Assembly: GCA_018052735.1 (NCBI GenBank)
Contig: JAGPMT010000001.1
Span: forward strand, 124,001 to 188,000
DNA: 64,000 nt
Source: Phycisphaerae bacterium
GTDB taxonomy: Bacteria; Planctomycetota; Phycisphaerae; Sedimentisphaerales; Anaerohalosphaeraceae
Direction of reading: 5' to 3'
Shown here: positions 1 to 8,839 of the stretch, in pieces
How the letters are laid out: each line of letters starts with the position of its first letter
Position numbering within the stretch: position 1 is the stretch's first letter
Program-made: the position numbers and the translations under genes
The notes under the pieces: model-generated
The model's input: the letters and a program-made list of their open reading frames with translations, nothing else
The model's database searches: none
What the model was told of the DNA's origin: nothing

Positions 1-691
1 GATCCTGCAGACCAATAAGCCAATGTGGGGCCCCATCGGCAGGTGTGCCGAAGCAGCGAATATTGCCGCCGATATCAACCATTCCTCCGCGCAGGCCGGC
101 TTTTTGAAGAATTTCAACGGCCTTATCAACCGCATAGCCCTTGGCAATCCCGCCTAAATCGAGGAACATTCCCTCTTTAGTGAAACGCACTGTGCGGTTT
201 TGCGCATCTAAAATAAGGTTGCCGTAACCCACCCGTTCCTTAGCCGCCTCTAACTGCTGGGGCGCGGGGGCAGCGCCGGTTACCCTGGCCTGTCTCCATA
301 TCTGCACGACCGGTCCGACGGTAATATCAAACGCCCCTTCTGAAAGCCGACTGTATTCAACCGCAGCAGCCAGCACTTCAAACAATTCTGCATCCACCTC
401 TACGGGCGATTCAAACGCCTCCCTGTTGACCTTCGACAGGAGGGAGTTGGGGTCGTAATCGCTCATCCGCTTTTCAATGTCGTATATTTTCTCAAAGGCG
501 GCTTCTATCGCTTTTAGACCATCCGATGGTCTTTCTGTGACAACAACAATGCGGGCGATGGTTCCCATCGTCATCCGCCAGCCGCTGCCAATCGCTACAG
601 GGCGGTCCTTGAACGCTGCCCACAAAAGAGCGGCAGCCGCAAATAGTCCGATAACAGCTTGAACTGATTTCCTTGTTCGTTCTTGAAGCAT
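1..691 (-). CDS. apbE: FAD:protein FMN transferase (ApbE family), C-terminus cut by window edge
   Basis: ApbE proteins transfer FMN from FAD to a Ser/Thr of exported redox proteins. The frame is open to the left edge, so only the first 230 residues are present. A hydrophobic segment at about residues 9-26 suggests a membrane anchor or signal peptide. Family landmarks follow: MTMGTIARIVV near residue 40, MSDYDPNSLLSKVN, the GAFDITVGPVVQIW segment, and the flavin-site motif DLGGIAKGYAVD starting at Asp178. The ATG at 691 has an AGGA 7 bases upstream. It is divergent from the radical SAM gene at 757. A second ApbE domain lies at 38.2-39.1 kb. The family call is firm; the protein substrate is unknown. 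Confidence 0.93.
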   Translation of the reverse strand, partial: MLQERTRKSVQAVIGLFAAAALLWAAFKDRPVAIGSGWRMTMGTIARIVVVTERPSDGLKAIEAAFEKIYDIEKRMSDYDPNSLLSKVNREAFESPVEVDAELFEVLAAAVEYSRLSEGAFDITVGPVVQIWRQARVTGAAPAPQQLEAAKERVGYGNLILDAQNRTVRFTKEGMFLDLGGIAKGYAVDKAVEILQKAGLRGGMVDIGGNIRCFGTPADGAPHWLIGLQD

Positions 692-721
692 TAAAAATTC
701 CTGAATTTTTATGTCGGCTTC

Positions 722-750
722 TGGTCAGCAAATGTCGAAGTAAGTATAAT
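722..750 (+). promoter_or_regulatory. Sigma-70-like promoter of the radical SAM gene, predicted leaderless
   Basis: TGGTCA (722-727), a 17-base spacer and a perfect TATAAT (745-750). Only six bases separate the -10 box from the ATG at 757, which puts the expected start of transcription at or next to the A of the start codon. No Shine-Dalgarno sequence precedes that ATG, which fits a leaderless mRNA. Confidence 0.5.
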
Positions 751-771
751 AAGTTTATGATTCATAAACAA
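743..771 (-). promoter_or_regulatory. Sigma-70-like promoter of the apbE fragment
   Basis: On the minus strand TTGTTT (771-766) is separated by 17 bases from TATACT (748-743). Its -10 box overlaps the -10 box of the opposing promoter, so the two transcription units probably compete for polymerase. Assigned by consensus match only. Confidence 0.45.
754..768. promoter_or_regulatory. Perfect 15-bp palindrome over the start of the radical SAM gene (possible operator)
   Basis: TTTATGATTCATAAA has two 7-base arms around one central base. It covers the start codon of the plus-strand gene and lies within the -35/-10 spacer of the minus-strand promoter. A repressor bound here could shut off both genes. 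The symmetry is directly visible; the operator role is inferred. Confidence 0.4.
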
Positions 772-2550
772 ATACAAAGCATAAAGGATATTATAAGTCG
801 GCAGTTTTTGCCGTATGTGCGCAAGCCCGCCCGCTATATCGGCGGCGAGTTTAACCAGATATGCAAAGACCTTAATCGCTGCGATGTTCGGATTGCATTG
901 TGTTTCCCTGATATTTACGAAATTGGGATGAGCTATCTGGGTTTGGAAGTGCTCTACAGCATTATTAACAATCTCGAAGGTGCAGCCGCAGAGAGGGTCT
1001 TTGCGCCATGGTTTGAAGCCGAAGAAGTCATGCGGAGCAAAAAGATACCCTTGTTTACGCTTGAATCGCATGCACCGGTTCGCGACTTCGATATCATCGG
1101 ATTCAGCATGACCAATGAGCTTTGCTACACGAATCTGCTGAATATGCTGGATCTGGCAGGGCTGGAGATACGAGCAGAAAACCGGTCCGACAACGATCCG
1201 CTTGTCATCGTCGGCGGTCAGGCGGCCAACTGTGCCGAACCTATCAGCGCTTTTGCCGATCTGTTTGTGCTGGGGGAGGGGGAAGAAGCTGCCGTAGAAC
1301 TGATCAAGCTGTATCGCCGCATTCAGGCCGCCAACGGCACAAAACAGGATTATCTGGAAGCGTGTGCACAGCAGTTCTCGTATGTTTATGTGCCGAAGTT
1401 TTTCCAGGTGAATGATGCTCCTGACAGCAGCAGTTATGTTAAGCCGACAAAAGAGGGAGTAAGGGACAAATTTATGAATGCGGTCGTACGGGATTTCGAG
1501 AATGCTCCTATTCCTGAAAAACCCATAGTGCCGTTTGTTCAGACCGTTCACGACCGGGTCAGCATTGAGATTATGCGGGGTTGTCCCGGACACTGCCGCT
1601 TTTGTCAGGCCAGCTGGTGCCGGCGGCCTGTGCGGGTGCGAAGTGTCGGGCGAATTGTTGAAGCTGCTAAAAAGCAATATGAAGCAACAGGATATGACAC
1701 CGTCAGCTTGCTGTCCCTTTCGACATCCGATTACCCGCAGCTGGAAGAATTGGTCGAGGCCATGAATGCTGTGTTTAGCCCTCTGCATGTCGGGCTGTCG
1801 GTGCCGAGTTTGCGAGTGCAAAAGCAGCTTCAGCTCCTGCCCAAGATGGTCGCATCGGTTCGCAAAAGCGGTCTGACAATTGCTGTCGAGGCAGCCAGCG
1901 AAAAACTGCGCAAGGTCATCGGCAAACCGATAGCAGATGAGGACTTGCTTGCGGCAGTTCGGGCTGCCTTTGAAGCCGGTTTTTTGAAGGTCAAACTGTA
2001 TTTTATGGTCGGCTTTCCCGGCGAGACGGAAGAGGATATTTTGAAAATTGCAGACTTATCCAAAACGATTTCAGCACTGCGAAAAGAGACCGACGGCAAA
2101 TGGGCGGATGTCAACGCAGCAGTCAGCTGGCTGGTGCCCAAAGCCCACACCCCTTTCGGCTGGCTGGGGCAGCGGGATCGTGCTTATTTCGAACAGGCCC
2201 GGCGGCTGATTTTAGACCGCAAGCGGCAGCTGAATCTGCGGTATGTGAAGTTTAATTTTCATTCAATTGAGCGCAGTATTCTGGAATCGGCTGTTGGACG
2301 CGGCGGCCGGCGGCTGTGCGAGGTCATCGAAACGGCCTGGCGAAACGGCGCCAAATTTGACTTATGGGATGAGGGATTTAAGTTCGCCGTCTGGCAGGCA
2401 GCATTTGCGTCAGCCGGCATGGATTTAGAGCAAGAGGCCGCCCACGCGCTGCCCCCCGGCGGCACCACACCGTGGGGCCATCTGGGAGGTCCGGATGAAA
2501 GATATTTGCTTAAGGAATACCAGCAAGCGATGACTTTGGTGCAAAGTTAA
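757..2550 (+). CDS. B12-binding-type radical SAM protein (TIGR03960-like)
   Basis: A 597-residue protein. The first half resembles a cobalamin-binding-type domain (segment FSMTNELCYTNLLNML followed by VIVGGQAANCAEPIS and LGEGEEAAVELI). The radical SAM domain carries the cluster motif C276-x3-C280-x2-C283 in RGCPGHCRFCQ. The C-terminus ends in PWGHLGG and LLKEYQQAM, as in the TIGR03960 family, whose reaction is not established. Its usual partner (TIGR03936/DUF2344) is not adjacent. The frame is open upstream to 673, but that stretch lies inside apbE; the ATG at 757 is preferred because a promoter sits directly before it. The stop is one base before the next gene. Confidence 0.88.
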   Translation: MIHKQIQSIKDIISRQFLPYVRKPARYIGGEFNQICKDLNRCDVRIALCFPDIYEIGMSYLGLEVLYSIINNLEGAAAERVFAPWFEAEEVMRSKKIPLFTLESHAPVRDFDIIGFSMTNELCYTNLLNMLDLAGLEIRAENRSDNDPLVIVGGQAANCAEPISAFADLFVLGEGEEAAVELIKLYRRIQAANGTKQDYLEACAQQFSYVYVPKFFQVNDAPDSSSYVKPTKEGVRDKFMNAVVRDFENAPIPEKPIVPFVQTVHDRVSIEIMRGCPGHCRFCQASWCRRPVRVRSVGRIVEAAKKQYEATGYDTVSLLSLSTSDYPQLEELVEAMNAVFSPLHVGLSVPSLRVQKQLQLLPKMVASVRKSGLTIAVEAASEKLRKVIGKPIADEDLLAAVRAAFEAGFLKVKLYFMVGFPGETEEDILKIADLSKTISALRKETDGKWADVNAAVSWLVPKAHTPFGWLGQRDRAYFEQARRLILDRKRQLNLRYVKFNFHSIERSILESAVGRGGRRLCEVIETAWRNGAKFDLWDEGFKFAVWQAAFASAGMDLEQEAAHALPPGGTTPWGHLGGPDERYLLKEYQQAMTLVQS

Positions 2551-2551
2551 C

Positions 2552-3649
2552 ATGATGTGTAAAGCGCACAGTAAAAAAAATCGCGTTTGTTTCGTATCGC
2601 TCAAAGCCTATCCGCTTTTCAATCCGGATATCAGCAGTGTGTTCGGCGGGGCGGAGGTGGATTTGTATATGCTGGCAACCGAACTGGCAAACGATGAACG
2701 GTTTGAAGTGTCGTTTATCGTAGGCGATTACGGGCAGCCGCCGCTCGAAGTCCGACAAGGCGTTACTTTGATAAAATCGCTGGATGCAAAGAAAACTAAA
2801 ATTCTGCACGGCTGGAAGATCTGGAAGGCACTGCGGCGGGCTGATGCGGATGTATATATGCAGGAAGCCTGCTCGCTGGGGACATTTCTGATTGCCCTGT
2901 TCTGCAAAATCCATCGCCGCCGCTTTGTCTACCGCACCGCATCTACGCAAGAAGCAGATGGAACATACCGGCACGATCATCCCATTGCCGGTCGGCTTTT
3001 TCTCTGGTCGCTTAAGAATGCTGCTGCGGTAGTTGTTCAGAATCAGCAAGATGCCGACAACTTCAAACAGCAGGGTGGGATTGATGCCCGTGTTATTTCG
3101 AACGGCCTTATTGTATCAGGGTATCCGTCGGCCGAAAAATCCATTATTTTGTGGGTAGGACGGAGTGCTGCGATTAAAGGACCTCGTCGGTTTTTGACTT
3201 TGGCAAGGGCCTTTCCCAATGAATCCTTCGTGATGATTTGTCAGAATGCAACCGGAGATGAACATTACGGCTCTCTGATTCAGGAAGCCGGCGCTATCGG
3301 CAATTTGACATTTATCGAGCGTGTGCCGTTTCACAAAATAGACCATTATTTTGAAACAGCAAAGATTTATGTCAATACTTCCGATTCAGAAGGCTTCCCC
3401 AATACATTTGTTCAGGCATGCAAAGCCGGCGCCGCCATATTATCTTTTGCGGTAAATCCGGACGGCTTTTTGGACACCTATCAATGCGGCTGCTGCTGCC
3501 AAGGCCAAGAACAAAAAATGGCCGAATATTTAAGCCGCATGCTTGAGAATAACCGCTATCAGGAATTGGGCCGAAACGGCGCTGCTTATGCCCGGCAACA
3601 TCATGACATTCGGCGCATTATTGGGCACTATAAGGAACTTTTCATTTGA
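2552..3649 (+). CDS. Glycosyltransferase family 4
   Basis: 365 residues with the GT-B layout of GT4 enzymes. The N-terminal domain has the acceptor loop SSVFGGAEVDLYMLA (about residues 28-42). The C-terminal domain has the nucleotide-sugar half with VGRSAAIKGPRRFLTLARAF and the donor motif DSEGFPNTFVQA. It begins one base after the radical SAM stop and is followed eight bases on by another GT4, so the three are probably cotranscribed. Sugar donor and acceptor cannot be told. A second ATG at 2555 is an equally possible start. Confidence 0.88.
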   Translation: MMCKAHSKKNRVCFVSLKAYPLFNPDISSVFGGAEVDLYMLATELANDERFEVSFIVGDYGQPPLEVRQGVTLIKSLDAKKTKILHGWKIWKALRRADADVYMQEACSLGTFLIALFCKIHRRRFVYRTASTQEADGTYRHDHPIAGRLFLWSLKNAAAVVVQNQQDADNFKQQGGIDARVISNGLIVSGYPSAEKSIILWVGRSAAIKGPRRFLTLARAFPNESFVMICQNATGDEHYGSLIQEAGAIGNLTFIERVPFHKIDHYFETAKIYVNTSDSEGFPNTFVQACKAGAAILSFAVNPDGFLDTYQCGCCCQGQEQKMAEYLSRMLENNRYQELGRNGAAYARQHHDIRRIIGHYKELFI

Positions 3650-3656
3650 TCATACG

Positions 3657-4757
3657 ATGCCTATTCGCGTATTACATATCATCGGCAGTTTGGGATTAGG
3701 CGGGGCACAGAGGTGCCTCAAGCAGATTATTGAGTATAACAATGATCCGGCCATTGAGCATTATGTTTATCCGCTTCGCAGCCAGCCGCTGGCGATTCCG
3801 ATACAAGGCAATGTGATCCAACTGAACTATCCGCACTATGATCCGCGGAAGTTTTTTGCGATTTTTTCTTTGTGCCGCAAATACAACATTGACATCATCC
3901 ACGCTCACCTGCATAAGCCCGCTCTGGCCGCTTTGCTGGCGCGCTATTTTATGACAACTCCGGTGGTTGTGCATGAGCATGGTTCAATAGCAATCGAGGG
4001 ATTTCAGTATTCGCTGTACCGGACTCTGCTTAAAATTCTCAGACGTCAAGCGCGCCTGTATATTGCGGTTTCCAATTCCGTCGCAAAAGACCTCGAACGC
4101 TGCTCCAGCATCCCTCGTCGGTCAATCAAAGTTGTCTATAATGCCGTTGATACCAAGACATTTACTTTCGATCCCTACAAGCGGAAATCGTTTCGGGACC
4201 AACTGGGCATTACAGACAGCGACATCGTGATTGGCTATGCCGGCCGGCTTTCGTATGAAAAGGGGCCCGACATTCTTTTAGATGCATTTGCCGAATTGAT
4301 TAAAAAAAATCCCGCCTTTCTGCTGGTCTTTGCCGGCGACGGAAATATGGAAAAATCCCTGCATGCCCGAGCCGCAGTTTTTGGCATCGGCCATCGGGTC
4401 AAGTTTCTCGGATTTCGTCAAGACATCGCCGATGTGCTGAATATCTTTGATATCGGCTGCATCCCTTCCCGGCGAGAAGCTTTCGGATTGGCGGCAATCG
4501 AGATGATGAGCATGAAAATTCCGGTGATTGCTTCCCATGTGGGCAGCTTCGGCGAGATTTTAACCGACCGTCAAAATGCCTTGATTCTAAAGGCAAATAC
4601 GCCGGCGCATATTTGCCAAAGCATTCTTCAGCTGGTCGAGGATGCGGATTTACGACAGCACCTGACTGCAAATGCTTCTTCTTATGTGCAGCAATTCAGT
4701 GTCCCGGAGTTGGTCAGTCAAATACATAATATTTACCGCCAAATCACGGGGAAATAA
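3657..4757 (+). CDS. Glycosyltransferase family 4
   Basis: 366 residues. Motifs are HIIGSLGLGGAQRCLKQ at the N-terminus, HAHLHKPALAALLARY, then the donor-binding half with GYAGRLSYEKGPDILLDAF and the E-x7-E type motif PSRREAFGLAAIEMM. The frame is open upstream to 3543, inside the previous gene; the ATG at 3657 gives the normal GT4 N-terminus and starts eight bases after the preceding stop. Together with the upstream GT4 it suggests assembly of a surface or secreted glycan. Confidence 0.9.
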   Translation: MPIRVLHIIGSLGLGGAQRCLKQIIEYNNDPAIEHYVYPLRSQPLAIPIQGNVIQLNYPHYDPRKFFAIFSLCRKYNIDIIHAHLHKPALAALLARYFMTTPVVVHEHGSIAIEGFQYSLYRTLLKILRRQARLYIAVSNSVAKDLERCSSIPRRSIKVVYNAVDTKTFTFDPYKRKSFRDQLGITDSDIVIGYAGRLSYEKGPDILLDAFAELIKKNPAFLLVFAGDGNMEKSLHARAAVFGIGHRVKFLGFRQDIADVLNIFDIGCIPSRREAFGLAAIEMMSMKIPVIASHVGSFGEILTDRQNALILKANTPAHICQSILQLVEDADLRQHLTANASSYVQQFSVPELVSQIHNIYRQITGK

Positions 4758-4838
4758 TATTATTTTATCCTTTTTTATTGTATAATGATGTTGCACACAG
4801 ATTCAGAAAAATCCGTTATGGTGCTACAGTCTCAACTA

Positions 4839-5618
4839 ATGAAGAAAAAGGGATTTACGCTCATCGAATTAGTGACCGTAATTGCGGCGGTTGCCTTGCT
4901 TGTATCGGTTATTCTTCCGGCCCTGAACAATGCCAAATTGGCGACCAAACAAGTCATCTGCTCCGCCCAGATGAAACAATGGGCGCTGGCAACACTAACT
5001 TATGCAGCGGAAAACGACAGCGAAATCCCACCCTATGCTGATACTTGTGATTGGACCAACAGCGGACACGCTTTGGATATTAATACCTTTTGGTATAACC
5101 GTCTTTCCTGCTATCTGACAGAAGAATCCTATGGAAGCTGGGGAATGGACCACAAGGTCCGTCGATGTCCGATGGCCAAGAAAAACTGGGGAGAAAAGGC
5201 CGTGTGGATTGGTGTGTATTATGGTCTCTTTGCATCTGAAAGAGCACCTTTCGTTTTTCTTAACGAGTGGAATGGATCTATTTTGAAAAAAAAGAGTAAT
5301 CCAGTAAATGCCCTTTCCATTAAGTCCCCCGCCAATTATCTCATGATGCTTGACACGCAGCGTGACCGCGTTTTTGAGTCGTTTCAATGGAAATGGGACA
5401 CTGATTTTGACGGGGATGGATTAAACGACTCCAATACCGGTGTTCTTTCTGTAAATTTATATCCCTTTAATTGGGCTTTACCCAAGATCCACCGCGGGGG
5501 ATGCAATGTCGCCTTATTTGATGGCCATACGGAATGGATTCGCTACCAGACCTTTTGGGAAATCGGAGAGGATGGCTATCCTGTACATCCCTATTGGTGG
5601 AATCAGAATAAACCTTAA
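4839..5618 (+). CDS. Prepilin-like protein with H-X9-DG tail
   Basis: 259 residues. Starting at the ATG 4839 gives a short basic leader MKKKG followed by FTLIELVTVIAAVALLVS, the prepilin cleavage/methylation segment (the usual Glu5 is present). The remainder is a globular domain ending in H-RGGCNVALF-DG, the H-X9-DG signature (TIGR04294) of orphan pseudopilin-like proteins common in Planctomycetes and Lentisphaerae. It is not part of the gsp operon at 13-27 kb. Upstream ATGs at 4785 and 4788 would give an 18-residue longer, atypical leader and overlap a TATAAT at 4781-4786. Role unknown; probably anchored in the inner membrane or processed by a prepilin peptidase. Confidence 0.85.
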   Translation: MKKKGFTLIELVTVIAAVALLVSVILPALNNAKLATKQVICSAQMKQWALATLTYAAENDSEIPPYADTCDWTNSGHALDINTFWYNRLSCYLTEESYGSWGMDHKVRRCPMAKKNWGEKAVWIGVYYGLFASERAPFVFLNEWNGSILKKKSNPVNALSIKSPANYLMMLDTQRDRVFESFQWKWDTDFDGDGLNDSNTGVLSVNLYPFNWALPKIHRGGCNVALFDGHTEWIRYQTFWEIGEDGYPVHPYWWNQNKP

Positions 5619-5660
5619 AAAATTCGCTCTTATAATACCAATTAGAAAAACATTTATTTT

Positions 5661-6656
5661 TCATGTTTTTGCGGGCGGTAAAACAACTCGTCTGCGTAAA
5701 TGTAATGTACGGATTATCTTTGACAGTAACAAGCATCCTGCTTGTGTTACCTTCGGAAATGCAGTTAAAATCCATATCAAACAGACATACCAAACAGGAT
5801 AAAGCGGTTTAAATTGTTTTAAAAGAAACCGAATATTTTCCCTTTGTGCCTCAAACAACATACTGCGGACCCAACCACGAAGCATTTTGCATGCCAATAA
5901 ACTAAATTCACACTGCCTATTAAATTTTTGAGACAATATTAAATGTTGCGATATTAACTGAGCATAATACCCGATAGATTCCGTGCGTTTGCACCCGCTG
6001 TTGGGTACTCCCAGATGATAGATTGCCAATGGAGATGCAATAAACCCAATTTGGGGATGACGATACGCAATCCGCCACCATGTATCTAAATCTTCCCCTT
6101 TACGCAATTTTGTATTAAAGAATCCTGCCTCTTCAAAAAGATCCTTTCTAATCATCATCGTATCCGAACAACCCCAAAGATCCTTAATAGCTCCCAAAAA
6201 GTAATTATCAATAACCTCACTGCCTTTTAAATACCGCTCGGCATCACTAACAGCCACAAATGGAGATTGCTGACCTTCGCTACAGGAACAAGTGATGTAA
6301 TTGGCAGTGCTCCAAACAAGAAACGGATTTTTCTTTAGCAGATTTTCATGTTTTTCAAGAAATTCCGGCAACCATTCGTCATCGGCATCGAGAAAGGCAA
6401 TCCAGTTTCCCTTTGCAGCCCGTATACCGGCATTGCGTGCGGCACTGGCGCCGCCGTTGGATTGGCTGATCAGCCGGACCTTATCTCCATATGAGCGGAC
6501 CACTGCAGCAGTATCGTCGGTCGAGCCGTCATCAACAACAATAATTTCATCTGCCGGCCGGCTTTGCCGCAGAATGCTTTCTATTGCCCGTGCAATATAT
6601 TTTTGGGCATTATAGGCCGGAATAACAGCACTGATCTGAATGGTCTGCTGCATCAT
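5661..6656 (-). CDS. Glycosyltransferase family 2
   Basis: 331 residues with a GT-A fold: VIPAYNAQKYIARAI, the nucleotide-binding EIIVVDDGSTDDTA, the acceptor/donor region GGASAARNAGIRAAKG and the metal-binding WIAFLDADDEWL. A second acidic motif, KGEDLDTWWRIA, is at about residues 185-196. Last gene of a minus-strand glycosyltransferase run; its ATG overlaps the upstream stop as ATGA, so translation is probably coupled. It is a close paralogue of the GT2 at 7837-8814. Convergent with the pseudopilin gene at 4839. Confidence 0.9.
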   Translation of the reverse strand: MMQQTIQISAVIPAYNAQKYIARAIESILRQSRPADEIIVVDDGSTDDTAAVVRSYGDKVRLISQSNGGASAARNAGIRAAKGNWIAFLDADDEWLPEFLEKHENLLKKNPFLVWSTANYITCSCSEGQQSPFVAVSDAERYLKGSEVIDNYFLGAIKDLWGCSDTMMIRKDLFEEAGFFNTKLRKGEDLDTWWRIAYRHPQIGFIASPLAIYHLGVPNSGCKRTESIGYYAQLISQHLILSQKFNRQCEFSLLACKMLRGWVRSMLFEAQRENIRFLLKQFKPLYPVWYVCLIWILTAFPKVTQAGCLLLSKIIRTLHLRRRVVLPPAKT

Positions 6657-7840
6657 CGCTGAACAATTGCTTCCTCCACAACCTGACGCACCCTGTGCGC
6701 AATTTTATCCCACGTGTATTTCTGCTCAAACAGCTCCCAGCCAGCCTGAGCCAGCAGCCTGCCTCTTTCGGGATTTTCTGACAGTTCCAGGCAGCAGTCG
6801 GCAAATCGGCGCGGATTATCAGCCAACAGGATATCTTTGCCGTCGGTTACATCGATGCCCTGTGCCCCTACCGATGTTGCAACAACCGGACACAGACGGC
6901 TGAATGCCTCGAGTATCTTGATGCGGGTCCCCCCGCCGTAATGAATCGGCACAATCAGCGCAGACCAGCTTTTTATCTCGTCGGCCGGATCGGCTATATA
7001 GCCCAACTGCGTGAAGCCATCCGCTTCCACACGGTATTGCAGCGGAGGAGGCGAACCGACGATACGAAGCTCCATTTGGGGCTTGCGGCGGCGGATGTCC
7101 GGCCACACGTTGTCCCGAAACCAGACCAGCCCGTCATAATTGGGACCGTAACCGAGTGTGCCGATAAAGCCGATTCGGAACGGATTGGGCAGCTGCCAGT
7201 GCGGCTTTGCCGATGCCGTAAAACCGTTGGGAATCACCCGCACATTGGCAGCATTCAGATATCTTCGGTCCTGTTCACTGCAAACAGCAACAATATCATA
7301 TGTTTTGACAGCCCGATACTCGTGCCGTTTCCATTTCAGCGCCTGCACCTGAGCCGAACAGCGGAAGCGAAAATTAGAATCCCAGCGCGACCGCAGAGTA
7401 TATTTTAGATGATTGATATCATCCAAATCCATCACCGACCGACACGGCAGCGTCTGTTTGCTGAAAGGAAACGCCGCGCCAAGGGTGTGAAACCAGACAA
7501 GATCACTGGTCTCAATCAGATGAGCAAACAGCTTTTGGCCGGCAGCATCAGCCTGTATGCCATGACTGAACGGCCAATGCATATCCCATTTGAGCTTAAA
7601 TGCCCCCTGCAAAGGCGGGTACTCATCATAGGAGCCAAGTCTAATCTGATAAAAAGACGGAAACTCGTTTTTGCACAGTTCAACCGAGCGCTCATCAAAC
7701 CGATGTGATACCGCCAGCATTGTTACCTGCCCTGTCATAGCCAGACAGCGGCAGATATTGACCGTCCGCTGCATGCAGCCGATATGCGGCGGCGAGAGCA
7801 ATGCTGTGGTAACAAACACTATTTTCGGCTTATCGGTCAC
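6653..7840 (-). CDS. Glycosyltransferase family 4
   Basis: 395 residues. The C-terminal half has the GT4 donor site with IGFIGTLGYGPNYDGLVWF and VPIHYGGGTRIKILEAF. The N-terminal half includes MDLDDINHLKY, seen in sugar transferases of exopolysaccharide clusters. The start is a GTG at 7840 embedded in the stop of the upstream GT2 (GTGA overlap). It lies between two related GT2 genes and likely acts in the same glycan. Confidence 0.88.
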   Translation of the reverse strand: MTDKPKIVFVTTALLSPPHIGCMQRTVNICRCLAMTGQVTMLAVSHRFDERSVELCKNEFPSFYQIRLGSYDEYPPLQGAFKLKWDMHWPFSHGIQADAAGQKLFAHLIETSDLVWFHTLGAAFPFSKQTLPCRSVMDLDDINHLKYTLRSRWDSNFRFRCSAQVQALKWKRHEYRAVKTYDIVAVCSEQDRRYLNAANVRVIPNGFTASAKPHWQLPNPFRIGFIGTLGYGPNYDGLVWFRDNVWPDIRRRKPQMELRIVGSPPPLQYRVEADGFTQLGYIADPADEIKSWSALIVPIHYGGGTRIKILEAFSRLCPVVATSVGAQGIDVTDGKDILLADNPRRFADCCLELSENPERGRLLAQAGWELFEQKYTWDKIAHRVRQVVEEAIVQR

Positions 7841-8814
7841 GGCTTGCCTGTCAGCAGAATTGACCTTTTAACTTTCATCCATGCATCGGCAATCGGATTT
7901 GTCAAAGACGGAAACAACAGCCGAAAGCCCATTTCACGGACAAACCGCTCCGGCAGATAGCTGCCGAACCGGTCCAGCAGAATCCGTGTGTCAGCAAACC
8001 GCTTTTGGGCTGTCAGCTGGCGAAGCCAGACCTGCAGCATATGCGTTATGCAGGGCCGAAAAGCCTCATAGCGATTGAACCTTCTGGAAAGCTCCTCATG
8101 GCGGCCTATCAGACTGAGCATAAAATCAATTTTGTCGTTAATCTGTGTTGAGCTGACGGGATTATCCAAATGATAAACAGCCAGCGGCTGCGATAGGTAG
8201 CCGACCTGCGGGTATTGGTAAGCTATCCGATACCACAGGTCATTATCCTGTCCGCGCTTCATACCCGGTTCAAACAGGCCGACTGTATCGCATACAGAGC
8301 GATCGAGCATTACGGTACCTGTCCAAGCAAAAAAGCCGTGACAATAGGCATTAAAATAATCGTCAAAAAACGGTTTGTCCGGATTTTTCCGTTGCGGATG
8401 CTCCGGTTTGGCAGCCGGGCCGCTCTGTTTGACAAAATTGGCATAGCTCCACTTGAGCTGCGGGTAATGGGTAAAAAGATCGTCTTGTGCCTGCAGCTTG
8501 TCGGCCAGCCACTCATCATCGGCATCCAGAAAAGCAATCCAATCACCGGATGCCGCACGGATGCCGGCATTTCGGGCGGCGCTGACGCCGGCATTCTCCT
8601 GCTGAATCAAAATCACTTTGGCCCCGTAGGTTCGGACCGCTTCGGCTGTGCCGTCGGTGGAGCCGTCGTCAACGACGATGATTTCATCCGCCGGCCGGCT
8701 TTGGCCTAAAACGCTGTCAATTGCCCGCCTGATATACGCTTGGCAATTATATGCAGGGATTACAACACTGATGCTTCTTTTGTCATGCATCGAAACGGCC
8801 CGCGTTATTCCCAT
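7837..8814 (-). CDS. Glycosyltransferase family 2
   Basis: 325 residues: VVIPAYNCQAYIRRAIDSV, EIIVVDDGSTDGTA, GVSAARNAGIRAASG and WIAFLDADDEWL, then RGQDNDLWYRIA. The first 110 residues nearly match the GT2 at 5661, pointing to duplication around the intervening GT4. Two starts are plausible, ATG 8814 or ATG 8790 (MHDKRSISVV); neither has a clear ribosome binding site. Cytoplasmic enzyme; substrate unknown. Confidence 0.88.
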   Translation of the reverse strand: MGITRAVSMHDKRSISVVIPAYNCQAYIRRAIDSVLGQSRPADEIIVVDDGSTDGTAEAVRTYGAKVILIQQENAGVSAARNAGIRAASGDWIAFLDADDEWLADKLQAQDDLFTHYPQLKWSYANFVKQSGPAAKPEHPQRKNPDKPFFDDYFNAYCHGFFAWTGTVMLDRSVCDTVGLFEPGMKRGQDNDLWYRIAYQYPQVGYLSQPLAVYHLDNPVSSTQINDKIDFMLSLIGRHEELSRRFNRYEAFRPCITHMLQVWLRQLTAQKRFADTRILLDRFGSYLPERFVREMGFRLLFPSLTNPIADAWMKVKRSILLTGKP

Positions 8815-8839
8815 CCTTTACACAGTACCCCTTGAATTG

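Noticed and set aside
709-1821. Minus-strand open frame of 370 codons
   Set aside because: Antisense to the radical SAM gene and also overlapping its promoter; no motif or ribosome binding site.
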